From: Holosporales bacterium
Lineage (GTDB): Bacteria > Pseudomonadota > Alphaproteobacteria > BNTO01
NCBI GenBank assembly: GCA_031257795.1
Contig: JAIRNW010000036.1
Coordinates: 1-15,349 of the forward strand
Direction of reading: 5' to 3'
Length of the DNA stretch: 15,349 bases
The notes below the pieces were generated by a model. It was not told the DNA's origin, ran no database searches, and was given only the letters and a program-made list of their open reading frames with translations. Made by a program: the position numbers and the translations under genes. This document shows positions 5,576 through 13,307 of this stretch, piece after piece (within the stretch, counting starts at the first letter, position 1; each line of letters begins with the position of its first letter).

Positions 5576-8500
5576 ATGTCTGCAGAAACAATACCAACAG
5601 TTAAAGAAAAATTAAAAAAGTCCATCTTCCTCCCCAAAACCCCCTTTCCAATGCGCGCGAATCTGCAACGAATGGAACCAAAGATCATCGACTTTTGGGA
5701 CAAAATCGACCTCTACAAAACGCTCCGTCAGCAATCCGCCGGGCGCGCGCCCTTCACACTCCTGTTCGGCCCACCGTACGCCAACGGCGCCATACACATA
5801 GGGCACGTCTTATCGGAAGGCCTCAAAGACATCGTCAACAAAAGCAAGCAAATGGAGGGCTTCGACGCTCCGCTCATCCCCGGCTGGGATTGCCACGGCC
5901 TCCCGATAGAGTGGAAGGTGGAGGAGGGCCTGCGCGAGAATGGCGTGAACAAGGACGACATCCCCGTTGCAGATTTTATCCAGAAGTGTCGCGATTTTGC
6001 GAGCAGATGGGTCAACACCCAGCGCGACGGGTTCATTCGCCTCGGCATGTGCGCGGATTGGAAGCTCCCGTACATTACAATGGATTTTAAAAGCGAGGGG
6101 GCGATCGTTGACCGATTCCTGAAGGTCTTCATGGACGGGTACATTTACCGCGGGAAAAAACCGGTGTTGTGGTCTGTTGTGGAGCAAACAGCGCTTGCCG
6201 AGGCTGAGGTTGAGTACAAGGATCACGTTAGTAGCACGATTTACGTGGCTTTCAAGGTGAAAAGCAGCAAGGTCGATGAGTTGCGCGGGGCGGCTTGCGT
6301 GATTTGGACGACAACCCCTTGGACGCTGCCGGCGAATAGGGCGATTTGCTTTAATAAGGACTTTACTTATACCCTGATAGTCCCTCGGCGCGTGGAGCAG
6401 GCTGGTGGCGAGCCCTCAGCCAACAACACAGCGAAAAGATGTGTTTCCCCGGAGAATTTCATCGGGAGAGCTATATTGGTTGGGAAGGATTTGCTGCCGA
6501 CGTTCTGCCATAACATTGGGCTCACCGCGTTTGACGTTGTTCGAGAGATTGCTGGAGAGGAGCTTACAGGCACAATTTGCGCTCATCCATTTGCTGATGC
6601 TTTGAGCGGAAACGACTCGACGAACCCACAGATTGTTTGTGATTGGGGAGGCGATATTGTATTGATACATGGCGACCACGTCACCGCCGACACAGGAACC
6701 GGCCTCGTACACACCGCGCCCAGCCACGGCGTCGAAGACTTCGAGGTCTGCAAAGCATGCGGAATTGAAGGAGTCGACATAGTGAACGGAGACGGCCGCT
6801 ACGTCGCAGACCTCCCGCTATTCGGCGGGCAACACATCTTTCAAGTTGCAAACAACATCATAAAAGCCCTGCAAGACTTCGGCACCCTCATCGCAAGCGC
6901 GGAATTAACACACTCTTACCCACACTCCTGGCGCTCGAAAACCCCGCTCATATACCGGCTAACGTCGCAGTGGTTTATGTCTATAGATATGGTGCGGGAG
7001 GGTGCTTTGTCCGCAATAGAAAAGGTCCGCTGGATCCCAAAGCAAAGCATCAACAGAATACGCGGGATGGTTAAGGATCGCGCGGATTGGTGCTTGTCGC
7101 GGCAGCGCGTGTGGGGTGTACCGCTAACGCTCTTGCTAGACAAAGAGACGAAAGAACCATTGCGCGATGCGACCGTTAACCAAAAGATCATTGCCACAAT
7201 AGAGCAAGAGGGGATTGCGGCGTGGCACAAGTATGATGCGGATTTTTTCGTTCCAGAGCACTTGGCCGGAAAATACGAAAAGGTTATGGATACCTTGGAT
7301 GTTTGGTTTGATAGCGCCTGCGCCTCGTATTTCGTTTTAGAACGGCGAGAGGAGCTAAATTGGCCGGCTGATTTGTTCCTCGAGGGGTATGACCAACACA
7401 GGGGGTGGTTCCAGTCTTCGCTGATGCTATCGATCGCGACGAAACACGCGGCGCCGTACAAGAGCGTGATGTCGCACGGCTTCATACTAGACCAAAACGG
7501 GCTGAAGATGTCCAAATCCCTCGGGAACGTTATTTCCAGCGAAGACCTGATTGCAGAGCACGGGGCGGATTTGGCGCGCTTGTGGATTGTAAGCGTGGAT
7601 ACGGAAGATGATGTGCGGATCGGCAAACAGATTTTGGTGCATCTTGAAGACGTGTATCGTAGGTTTCGCAATACCTTGCGGTATTTGCTTGGGGGGATTA
7701 GCGATTTTTGCGCGGATTTCGCGGGATCGCGCGATGATATGCCAGAGTTGGAAAGATACGTGCTTCACTTGATTTGCATGATGGAAGAGAAGCGTAGGCG
7801 CTACACGCATGATTTTAGCTTGGATAAGTTCTACAGCGAGTTGCACACGTTTTGCTCGAACGACCTGTCCGCATTTTACTTTGACATCAGGAAAGACAGC
7901 CTGTATTGCGATGCGAGGGATAGCAAACGCAGGAGGGCCGCACAGTTTGTGATGTACACGCTTTTCCAGTACATCGTGCGCTGGCTTGCTCCTGTGTTAA
8001 GTTTTACAACCGAAGAAGCCTGGCAGTGTTATGCCGAGTCACAAAAAGTTTGTGGGTTCGTCGATCCGGTGCTCGGCTCGAGCAGTACGTCTAGTACAGC
8101 TCAGCGCCTGCGCGACGTGTCTCCTGCCCTCAACTCTTTTTGTGACTCGGCATGTATTGATGCACAAACAGGTTGTATGGACAATTCGGCTCCTAGCTCC
8201 ATCCATACTGAATTATTTTTAACGCCAGATGAACATTGGTTTGATGATGCACTGTACCAGAAATGGAGCCGAATACGCACGATCCGCCGAGTGATCATGG
8301 GCGCAATAGAGCAGTTCAGGCAGGAAAAGAAAATTACATCAAGCCTGCAAGCGACGGCCTCCGTTTTCGTTGGTAGTTCGGATGCCGGTCTGCTTGATGG
8401 TGTTGACCCCGCGGAAATTGCGATTGTATCGCGTTGTTCAGTGATAGTTGGAACAGCTCCGGAAAATGCCTTCACACTTCCCGAAGTTGCAAACGTGGGC

Positions 8501-8662
8501 GTGGTCGTCGCAGTTGCCCCTGGAGAAAAGTGCCAGCGCTGTTGGAGAATCGTTGAGGGAATCCACCGTATCGGCGGAAGTCAGGAAGCCACTGAAGATG
8601 GCGAAATAGGGATCTGCGATAGGTGTGCGGAAGTCTATTTTAGTCAACCAGACGAACAATAA
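5576..8662 (+). CDS. ileS: Isoleucine-tRNA ligase, bacterial type, with an in-frame repeat insertion
   Basis: A class I synthetase of 1028 residues, about 60-90 longer than usual, that charges and proofreads tRNA-Ile. HIGH is at residues 74-77 in GPPYANGAIHIGH, and KMSKS at 644-648 in NGLKMSKSLGN. An editing domain lies between (WTTTPWTLPANRAIC; TADTGTGLVHTAPSHG). The C-terminal zinc site CQRC...CDRC (986, 989, 1014, 1017) marks the bacterial IleRS type rather than the eukaryote-like IleRS known from Rickettsia. Part of the excess length is a 123-bp palindromic element at 8031-8153, adding 41 codons between TEEAWQ and the region leading to the zinc domain without a stop. A shorter arm-like remnant sits in the editing domain at 6614-6641. 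ATG 5576 has a weak AGAAGA upstream. It converges on rluD with a 4-bp gap. Confidence 0.97.
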   Translation: MSAETIPTVKEKLKKSIFLPKTPFPMRANLQRMEPKIIDFWDKIDLYKTLRQQSAGRAPFTLLFGPPYANGAIHIGHVLSEGLKDIVNKSKQMEGFDAPLIPGWDCHGLPIEWKVEEGLRENGVNKDDIPVADFIQKCRDFASRWVNTQRDGFIRLGMCADWKLPYITMDFKSEGAIVDRFLKVFMDGYIYRGKKPVLWSVVEQTALAEAEVEYKDHVSSTIYVAFKVKSSKVDELRGAACVIWTTTPWTLPANRAICFNKDFTYTLIVPRRVEQAGGEPSANNTAKRCVSPENFIGRAILVGKDLLPTFCHNIGLTAFDVVREIAGEELTGTICAHPFADALSGNDSTNPQIVCDWGGDIVLIHGDHVTADTGTGLVHTAPSHGVEDFEVCKACGIEGVDIVNGDGRYVADLPLFGGQHIFQVANNIIKALQDFGTLIASAELTHSYPHSWRSKTPLIYRLTSQWFMSIDMVREGALSAIEKVRWIPKQSINRIRGMVKDRADWCLSRQRVWGVPLTLLLDKETKEPLRDATVNQKIIATIEQEGIAAWHKYDADFFVPEHLAGKYEKVMDTLDVWFDSACASYFVLERREELNWPADLFLEGYDQHRGWFQSSLMLSIATKHAAPYKSVMSHGFILDQNGLKMSKSLGNVISSEDLIAEHGADLARLWIVSVDTEDDVRIGKQILVHLEDVYRRFRNTLRYLLGGISDFCADFAGSRDDMPELERYVLHLICMMEEKRRRYTHDFSLDKFYSELHTFCSNDLSAFYFDIRKDSLYCDARDSKRRRAAQFVMYTLFQYIVRWLAPVLSFTTEEAWQCYAESQKVCGFVDPVLGSSSTSSTAQRLRDVSPALNSFCDSACIDAQTGCMDNSAPSSIHTELFLTPDEHWFDDALYQKWSRIRTIRRVIMGAIEQFRQEKKITSSLQATASVFVGSSDAGLLDGVDPAEIAIVSRCSVIVGTAPENAFTLPEVANVGVVVAVAPGEKCQRCWRIVEGIHRIGGSQEATEDGEIGICDRCAEVYFSQPDEQ
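6614..6641 (-). repeat. ileS: Arm-and-box remnant inside ileS
   Basis: TCGACGAACCCACAGATTG followed by TTTGTGA is the reverse complement of the arm plus GTTCGTCGA box with small changes. In the protein it encodes about STNPQIVCD, between ICAHPF and the IHGDHVTADTGTG motif of the editing domain. It is short, so chance or convergence cannot be excluded. Confidence 0.45.
8031..8153 (+). repeat. ileS: Palindromic element inserted in frame in ileS
   Basis: Perfect 18-nt terminal inverted repeats, ATGCCGAGTCACAAAAAG at 8031-8048 and its complement at 8136-8153, bound 123 bp, exactly 41 codons. The inside has the GTTCGTCGATCCGGTGCTCG half, a loop between AGTACG and AGTACA, then GCGCCTGCGC and GTCTCCTGCCCTC. 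The reading frame stays open through it and encodes residues about 819-860 (ESQKVCGFVDPVLG ... NSFCDSAC). Confidence 0.92.
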
Positions 8663-8666
8663 AGAG

Positions 8667-9770
8667 TCACGAAGGAAACCCATCACAAAAATCAATCAGA
8701 GCCTGCATGTCCTCCGGGAGGTCCGTTTCAAAAACCATCCGCTCATTTGTTTGCGGGTGGGAGAAGGATATTTCGATGGCGTGCAGGGCCTGGCGAGGAA
8801 ACGCCGAGATCTCCTGGGGGAAGCGCTCCTTACAGAAATTCCCTTTGTAAACTTTGTCTCCAATTACTGGGTGTTTCAAAAACTGGCAGTGAACACGGAT
8901 TTGGTGAGTTCGCCCAGTATACAGGTGAAATTTCAGCAAGCTAACGCTTTCTTTCCCGAAGCTCCAGCTGTTTTCAACGCGATACTCCGTTACTGCCCTT
9001 TTACCGGCCCTGCTCGTTGCCACGCTTTCGCCGCTCCTCCACGTTGCCCCGCTTTCGCCGCTCTTCCACGTTGCCTCACCCTTGCCTGCCCTGCTCGTTG
9101 CCCCGCTTTCTGCGAACCCGACAGCGCACATTTGCTGGCGGTTAACTCGGTGCCTGGTTATACCCGTCTCTATTAGGCCGGATTTTCGCTCTGGCGTTCC
9201 ATACACCAGCGCAACATACGTGCGCCCTGCCCTTCTGGTCGCCGGGTCGAATTGCTTAGCCAAAGCGGCGTGCGCGTGAACTGTTTTCGCGATGAGAATC
9301 AGGCCGGACGTGTCTTTATCGAGTCGATGAACTATGCCGGGGCGCACGGCTTCCGCGGAGGAGACGGGGATCCCGTCCAAAAGTCGCCGGATTTCCTGGC
9401 AATGGAACAGGACGGCGTTGGCTAGCGTTCCTTCGGAAACGCCGGCGCCTGGGTGTGTGATCATGCCGGCGGGCTTGTTAACGACGATTAGGTGCTCGTC
9501 TTCGAAGATGATGTTGATAGGGATGTTTGAGGCGGTTAGTTTTGTTTCGCAGGAAGCGCCGTCTTGGGCGGACGTTGGCGCGGTGGAAACGACGATTTCT
9601 TGACCTTGCTTAACGCGGTATGTTGTTTTTTTTATTACCTCTCCATCGCAGCAAACCGCCCCTTCTTTGATCAATTTTTGTGTTTGTACGCGGCTGATAT
9701 TAAGCTCTTTTGCTAACACAGTATCCAATCTTTGAGATGCGTGTTTTTCATCTATCGTAAACACAGTCAT
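8667..9770 (-). CDS. rluD: RluA-family 23S rRNA pseudouridine synthase (RluD-like) with an expanded 9-residue repeat
   Basis: From ATG 9770 the protein has 367 residues. An S4 RNA-binding domain (about 11-60) precedes the catalytic domain. HRLDKDTSGL at 148-157 contains the catalytic aspartate D151, and YTGRTHQIRVHC (284-295) is the second family motif. The known RluD reaction is isomerising uridines of 23S helix 69; RluA, RluC and RluD relatives are hard to separate without alignment. Residues 219-258 are a low-complexity insertion (SGATSRAGK ... SGATWRSGE) just before AVTEYR, encoded by four 27-bp tandem units. ATG overlaps the upstream pcnB stop by one base (TGATG), so translation is probably coupled. 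Upstream in-frame starts would lie inside pcnB and lack family similarity. Confidence 0.92.
   Translation of the reverse strand: MTVFTIDEKHASQRLDTVLAKELNISRVQTQKLIKEGAVCCDGEVIKKTTYRVKQGQEIVVSTAPTSAQDGASCETKLTASNIPINIIFEDEHLIVVNKPAGMITHPGAGVSEGTLANAVLFHCQEIRRLLDGIPVSSAEAVRPGIVHRLDKDTSGLILIAKTVHAHAALAKQFDPATRRAGRTYVALVYGTPERKSGLIETGITRHRVNRQQMCAVGFAESGATSRAGKGEATWKSGESGATWRSGESVATSRAGKRAVTEYRVENSWSFGKESVSLLKFHLYTGRTHQIRVHCQFLKHPVIGDKVYKGNFCKERFPQEISAFPRQALHAIEISFSHPQTNERMVFETDLPEDMQALIDFCDGFPS
9009..9114 (-). repeat. rluD: 27-bp tandem repeat, four units, inside rluD
   Basis: Units at 9009-9035, 9036-9062, 9063-9089 and 9090-9114 (last one slightly short) share CGTTGCCCCGCTTTCGCCG-like sequence. 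The 27-bp period keeps frame and encodes nine-residue units of the form SGATWRSGE or SVATSRAGK. Units 1 and 4 share a CCTGCTCGTTGCC start; units 2 and 3 share TCCACGTTGCC. Unit 3 has diverged most. Confidence 0.85.
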
Positions 9771-11239
9771 CAGGAATGTGAAGGCTTGTTGGTCTCGGCA
9801 AGTTTTTTCCCCCAAAGATCGCTGGCAACTGCAAGCATCTCTTTTTCAGACATCTCGCCGAGCCTCGTGATCCATTTTTGCTCGCAAGCGCCCAAAATTT
9901 TTCCAAGCTCCTTCCCCGCTGGAATCCCAATATCAACTAAATCCTGCCCCTGTATTGGGAATTGTGTATCAAACGACAGCCCGGCTCGGTATTTCTCAAT
10001 AACTTCGTTTATTTCGTCTAGGCTTAAGTTCAAACAATCTGCAACGACCTCTACGTCCTGATGTTCTACTTTCGCTGCCAAACAGTTGCGTATATGCAGG
10101 ATAAAAAACATATCCATAAAATAGCTTCCAAAACGATACTTAATCATAAAAATCGACTGCTCAGAGAAATCTAAGCGGCTTATTTTGAATAGCATTTTTA
10201 GTGAGGCGATTTTGTGGCGGGGGAGACAGAACTTCGTTTTAAAGAAATCAAGTGATTGCTGGAATAAACAGAAAAGACGTATGTCTAGCCACAAAAAGTT
10301 CGAGGGTTCGTCGTCTACAGTATCCCACGGATCCTGTACCCAGTGGGCTCTTTGCAAATCGGCATATATTGTTTCAGCGCGCAACAGTAATAAAAATTGC
10401 GGCAAATCAATGCTAACTCCGAAAAGCGTTTCGATTATCCCGCTTGTTTGCAGTATTTTAAGCACTCCTCCAATGTTCACTTCGCTAAGCTCCACACCGC
10501 CGCTCGCCGCAAACCCGCCGCCACCACCGCTCGCCGTAATAATCTCGAACAGCTCCGCCTGCACCCTTTCTATAGACAACTGCGTCAACCCCTCCTGCAG
10601 CCGCTTCGTCGCCGACAGTGCGTCGCTATTGTGGCTTTTCCCATACCGCAAAAAGAATCTGTAGTAGCGCAAGATACGCAAGTAATCCTCGCGGATCCTT
10701 TTTTCCGGATCGCCTATAAAGCGCACAACCCCGTTGGCCAAATCATCAAGCCCGCCGAAAAAATCGTATAGCTTGCCATCCTGATCTACATACATCGCGT
10801 TGAACGTGAAGTCTCGGCGCTCCGCATCTTCGTGCCAACTGTTCGTGAAAGCGACGCTGGCGTGCCTGCCATCAGTCACAACGTCCCGGCGTAAGGACGT
10901 TAATTCGAAAGACGTTTTCTTTACATCGGGCCATCGTGATTTCGCGGACGGTGCGTTCTCTTGCAGCTTAACATCAATAACGGCCGTAATCGTTCCGTGC
11001 TTCAGTCCCGTTGGGTATACGCGCGCACCAGCTTTTGTTAGAGCCTCTGTTGCTTGCTCTGGTGGGGCCTGCACGGCGAAGTCGATGTCTTTACAGGGCC
11101 TTCCGATTAGGTAGTCGCGTACACACCCGCCAACCAGCCTCGCCTCAATCCCACATCGCCGCAATATATTAAAAACCTCGGACACCCCGGGCTCTTGCAA
11201 CAAATTTTGTATGGTTTTTTTTGTTTCTATTTTCAACAC
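9770..11239 (-). CDS. CCA tRNA nucleotidyltransferase / poly(A) polymerase family protein
   Basis: A class II nucleotidyltransferase of about 489 residues. Numbering from an upstream in-frame GTG (11257): LVGGCVRDYLIG at 41-52, catalytic DID at 57-59, the KHGTI strand at 86-90, RRDFTFNA at 147-154, and the YDFFGG and RIREDYLRILR motifs at 164-197. It adds or repairs the tRNA 3' CCA end or polyadenylates RNA; sequence alone does not separate the two, and alphaproteobacterial members mostly act as CCA enzymes. The C-terminal half has low-complexity (ASGGGGGFAASGG, 242-254) and an in-frame repeat remnant near 303-325. GTG 11239 is preferred because a TATAAT lies at 11258-11263, too close for GTG 11257. 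No good Shine-Dalgarno was found. Upstream partner of rluD. Confidence 0.9.
   Translation of the reverse strand: MLKIETKKTIQNLLQEPGVSEVFNILRRCGIEARLVGGCVRDYLIGRPCKDIDFAVQAPPEQATEALTKAGARVYPTGLKHGTITAVIDVKLQENAPSAKSRWPDVKKTSFELTSLRRDVVTDGRHASVAFTNSWHEDAERRDFTFNAMYVDQDGKLYDFFGGLDDLANGVVRFIGDPEKRIREDYLRILRYYRFFLRYGKSHNSDALSATKRLQEGLTQLSIERVQAELFEIITASGGGGGFAASGGVELSEVNIGGVLKILQTSGIIETLFGVSIDLPQFLLLLRAETIYADLQRAHWVQDPWDTVDDEPSNFLWLDIRLFCLFQQSLDFFKTKFCLPRHKIASLKMLFKISRLDFSEQSIFMIKYRFGSYFMDMFFILHIRNCLAAKVEHQDVEVVADCLNLSLDEINEVIEKYRAGLSFDTQFPIQGQDLVDIGIPAGKELGKILGACEQKWITRLGEMSEKEMLAVASDLWGKKLAETNKPSHS
10284..10345 (+). repeat. Remnant of a CACAAAAAG-type element inside the CCA-adding enzyme gene
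   Basis: AGCCACAAAAAGTTCGAGGG followed by TTCGTCG matches the arm and box of the other copies. The rest of the core is not recognisable; a small CCCAC/GTGGG inverted repeat (about 10324-10345) follows. The gene reads through it on the opposite strand, encoding about DDEPSNFLWL, so this is a second in-frame insertion, now decayed. Confidence 0.65.
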
Positions 11240-11257
11240 ACTAGGTTCACACCGCAC

Positions 11258-11266
11258 ATTATATCA
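11258..11266 (-). promoter_or_regulatory. Extended -10 promoter element of the pcnB/cca-rluD pair
   Basis: On the minus strand TGATATAAT is a perfect extended -10 (TGnTATAAT). No good -35 is visible, which such promoters do not need. Transcription would begin near 11250, about ten bases before GTG 11239, giving a very short leader. Confidence 0.5.
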
Positions 11267-11330
11267 AATCACAAGCTGTTGTTTTGAGGGACGAACAGCA
11301 TTCCACAGCCGCATGATCGCAGGCTTTATT

Positions 11331-11473
11331 GGACCTCTTTAGAAACCTTCAAAATCAGAATTTTGGGAAGGAGACACGGAGCACAGAAGCGGAGCGTACC
11401 TAGAGTACGTGAGCATTCGAGCACCGGATCGACGTACCCAAAAACTGATTTTGAAGGGTTTGGAAAGAGGTCC
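11331..11473 (-). repeat. Palindromic element, GACCTCTTT-arm type (copy 1)
   Basis: The arms GGACCTCTTTAGAAACCTTC and, complementary, GGAAAGAGGTCC bound 143 bp; the inner arm includes AAAATCAG and TTTTGGG. Read on the minus strand it carries GTACGTCGATCCGGTGC, TCGAATGCTCACGTAC, a short loop, GTACGCTCCGCTTCTGTGCTC and GTCTCCTTCCC. It is nearly identical to 13308-13450 in the opposite orientation, and the two flank trkH. Confidence 0.9.
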
Positions 11474-11508
11474 ATTGTTCCAAAAACTACTCATTTTAGT
11501 AGGTTATT

Positions 11509-11571
11509 ATGATCGTTGGAATAGATATTTCCAAGGAGAGCAATACATGTGCGTTAAAAGAAGAGGACGAG
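11509..11571 (+). pseudogene. Possible N-terminal scrap of an IS110-family transposase
   Basis: ATG 11509 opens MIVGIDISKESNTCAL, which resembles the start of IS110/IS1111 transposases (VGIDVSK, with the first catalytic aspartate of the DEDD/RuvC-like fold). The frame stays open but soon runs into a palindromic element remnant and then the antisense of trkH, so at most about 20 codons are original. Too short for certainty; chance similarity is a real alternative. Confidence 0.25.
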
Positions 11572-11573
11572 TG

Positions 11574-11662
11574 TCGTACAGCTCCTGCCGAAGCGACGGG
11601 ACCGGCAAAGTCGCAGGTTTTGTTTGTGCGCCGCCTCGACAAACCAACAAGCTTTCTGCGGT
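11574..11662 (-). repeat. Diverged element remnant with the extra internal module, downstream of trkH
   Basis: Read on the minus strand: CAGAAAGCTTGTTGGTTTG, TCGAG, then a module with ACAAAACCTGCGACTTTGCC, then CGTCGCTTCGGCAGG. This matches in order the arm, box and module of 2995-3066 and 5435-5517. It is the most diverged of the three and ends just before the trkH stop. Confidence 0.6.
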
Positions 11663-11671
11663 TGTACTACC

Positions 11672-13129
11672 TTACCTTTTCCAGAAAGCCGGAGAAAATA
11701 AGATCAAAACGGTCAGAAGCTCGAGCCTCCCAAGGATCATCCCAAACATCAAAATTAGTTTTGCCCCGTAAGGAATTGCGGAGATTTGCGCATTCGTCCC
11801 AACAATATCTCCAAACCCCATTCCAACGTTCCCAATCGTTGCGACTGCCGCGGAAAGCGCGCTCCAAAGGTCAAAATTGAACAAAGTTAACGCGCCAGTT
11901 ATCGCCAAGATCGACAAAAAATACAAAATAAAAAAAACATACACCGAAGAGGCAATGTTTTCTGTGATTTTTTGACCCATATATATAGGGATAAAGCGGT
12001 TGTGTCGTTTCCAGGATTGTTTTACGTGAACTTTGATCAGCTCCAAAATAATCTGCAACCGGAAGATCTTCAGCCCGCCAGAGGTGGACCCGGTGCATCC
12101 ACCGATGAAGCTGCAAAAGAAAAAAAGCGCCGCCCCAAAATGCTCGAACGAAATGTCGTTGCAAAAACCAGTTGTGGTGATTACGGAAACGGCGTTCAAT
12201 ACACCTTTTCTCACGCTTTCCGTGACCGAATACGAGCCGCGCAACAACAAAAACAAAACCACGATAGCGGATCCAAACAGGCAGACCCTAATGTAGCCGG
12301 TGAATTGCTCGTCCTCGCGAAGTGCCGTCAGCCCCCTTTTCAGCATCTTCACGAACAGTAAAATCGGACTGCCCCCAAAAATCATTCCGGCAATCAAAAC
12401 AAATTCCCCAAACGGCGTTATGTAGCTGGAGAGTTGGCCGGAGTGAGTGGAGAAACCGCACGTTGATACCGCGGAAACCGCGTGACACACGGCATCCAGC
12501 CACTCAATACCACTGCAGCGCAAGAGAACCGAGCATATCACCATAACCAAAGAATACAGCCCAACGCACACCGATGCTATTTGCGAAATGCGCGGCAAAA
12601 CCTTCTCGCCTTTCTCGGATGACTCTCGGCGGAAGAGCGACATCCCGCCTATGTGCAAAATCGGGAAAATCACCATCCCCATCAAGACAATGCCTATTCC
12701 GCCTATGTAACTGAGGATGAAGCGCCAAACCGTGATTTCCATGGGGATTGTGGTGTTGCTGTTTTTAAGGACGGAGAAGCCGGTAGTTGTGAGGGCAGAG
12801 GCGGCCTCGAAACACGAATCTATGAATGATAAGTGGAAGGTTTTATGAAAGAAGAAGGGCAGGCCCGCGAACACGGGGATCGCGAGCCAAAGGAGGGTTG
12901 TGAGCAGGAATGCATTTTTCGCGTCGATCTTTACTGTGGACTTGCCGCGGTTTGCGTTGGCGAAAACGAGAGCGCCGCCAACAAAGCCTGTGATCAGCAT
13001 GGGGAGCAGGTATTCGCCGATGTCTAGACTCCCACTGTAGGCGAACGTGACGATCGGGAGCACGCCGATCACTAAAGCGATGGTGGATATGAACACACCA
13101 CAAACAAACAGAACGTTATTCCAGCTCAA
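11672..13129 (-). CDS. trkH: TrkH-family potassium uptake protein
   Basis: A 485-residue integral membrane protein, the normal TrkH length, moving K+ (with H+ or Na+) across the inner membrane. Four pore-loop filter segments are seen: TTTGFS 114-119, STCGFS 222-227, TTTGFC 318-323 and IGNVGMG 432-438, each between hydrophobic helices. GCTGSTSGGLKIFR (344-357) and GRLELLTVLILF (467-478) are strongly conserved TrkH motifs. No trkA-like regulator gene is in the window, so its partner must be elsewhere. The start is TTG 13129 with GGAGG four bases before it; no ATG fits. The end of a palindromic element (13139) lies one base from that GGAGG, so its promoter must be in or beyond the repeats. Confidence 0.95.
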   Translation of the reverse strand: MSWNNVLFVCGVFISTIALVIGVLPIVTFAYSGSLDIGEYLLPMLITGFVGGALVFANANRGKSTVKIDAKNAFLLTTLLWLAIPVFAGLPFFFHKTFHLSFIDSCFEAASALTTTGFSVLKNSNTTIPMEITVWRFILSYIGGIGIVLMGMVIFPILHIGGMSLFRRESSEKGEKVLPRISQIASVCVGLYSLVMVICSVLLRCSGIEWLDAVCHAVSAVSTCGFSTHSGQLSSYITPFGEFVLIAGMIFGGSPILLFVKMLKRGLTALREDEQFTGYIRVCLFGSAIVVLFLLLRGSYSVTESVRKGVLNAVSVITTTGFCNDISFEHFGAALFFFCSFIGGCTGSTSGGLKIFRLQIILELIKVHVKQSWKRHNRFIPIYMGQKITENIASSVYVFFILYFLSILAITGALTLFNFDLWSALSAAVATIGNVGMGFGDIVGTNAQISAIPYGAKLILMFGMILGRLELLTVLILFSPAFWKR

Positions 13130-13133
13130 AATA

Positions 13134-13138
13134 CCTCC
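13134..13138 (-). promoter_or_regulatory. trkH: Shine-Dalgarno GGAGG of trkH
   Basis: GGAGG on the minus strand, four bases before TTG 13129, supports this unusual start. The spacing is short but workable. The next base upstream is the end of a palindromic element arm. Confidence 0.6.
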
Positions 13139-13302
13139 AATACCCTGTCACAAAAAGTCTGAGAGTTCGTCGCTTCGGTGCTCGAACGCTTACGTACCAT
13201 AAGTACACTGCGCTTCTGCGCTCGAATGCACACGTACCATAAGTACGCTGCGCTTCTGCGCTCCGAGGCTCCTGCTCTCAGCTCTTTTGGTGACAGGGTA
13301 TT
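13139..13302 (+). repeat. Palindromic element with a tandemly duplicated core
   Basis: The arms AATACCCTGTCACAAAAAG and CTTTTGGTGACAGGGTATT are complementary apart from a single-base slip. After GAGAGTTCGTCGCTTCGGTG a 40-nt core unit occurs twice in tandem (13181-13220 and 13221-13260), differing at four positions; each unit runs from CTCGAA through ACGTACCATAAGTAC to CGCTTCTGCG. It is the only copy here with a doubled core. Confidence 0.88.
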
Positions 13303-13307
13303 CGTTA

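Noticed and set aside
11571..11880. Continuation of the IS110-like frame to 123 codons
   Set aside because: It runs through an element remnant and then the antisense of trkH; no transposase motifs follow.
13139..13302. CRISPR-like look of repeated CTCGAATGC...CTTCTGCG units
   Set aside because: The two units are in direct contact with no spacers, and lie within inverted arms; there are no cas genes.
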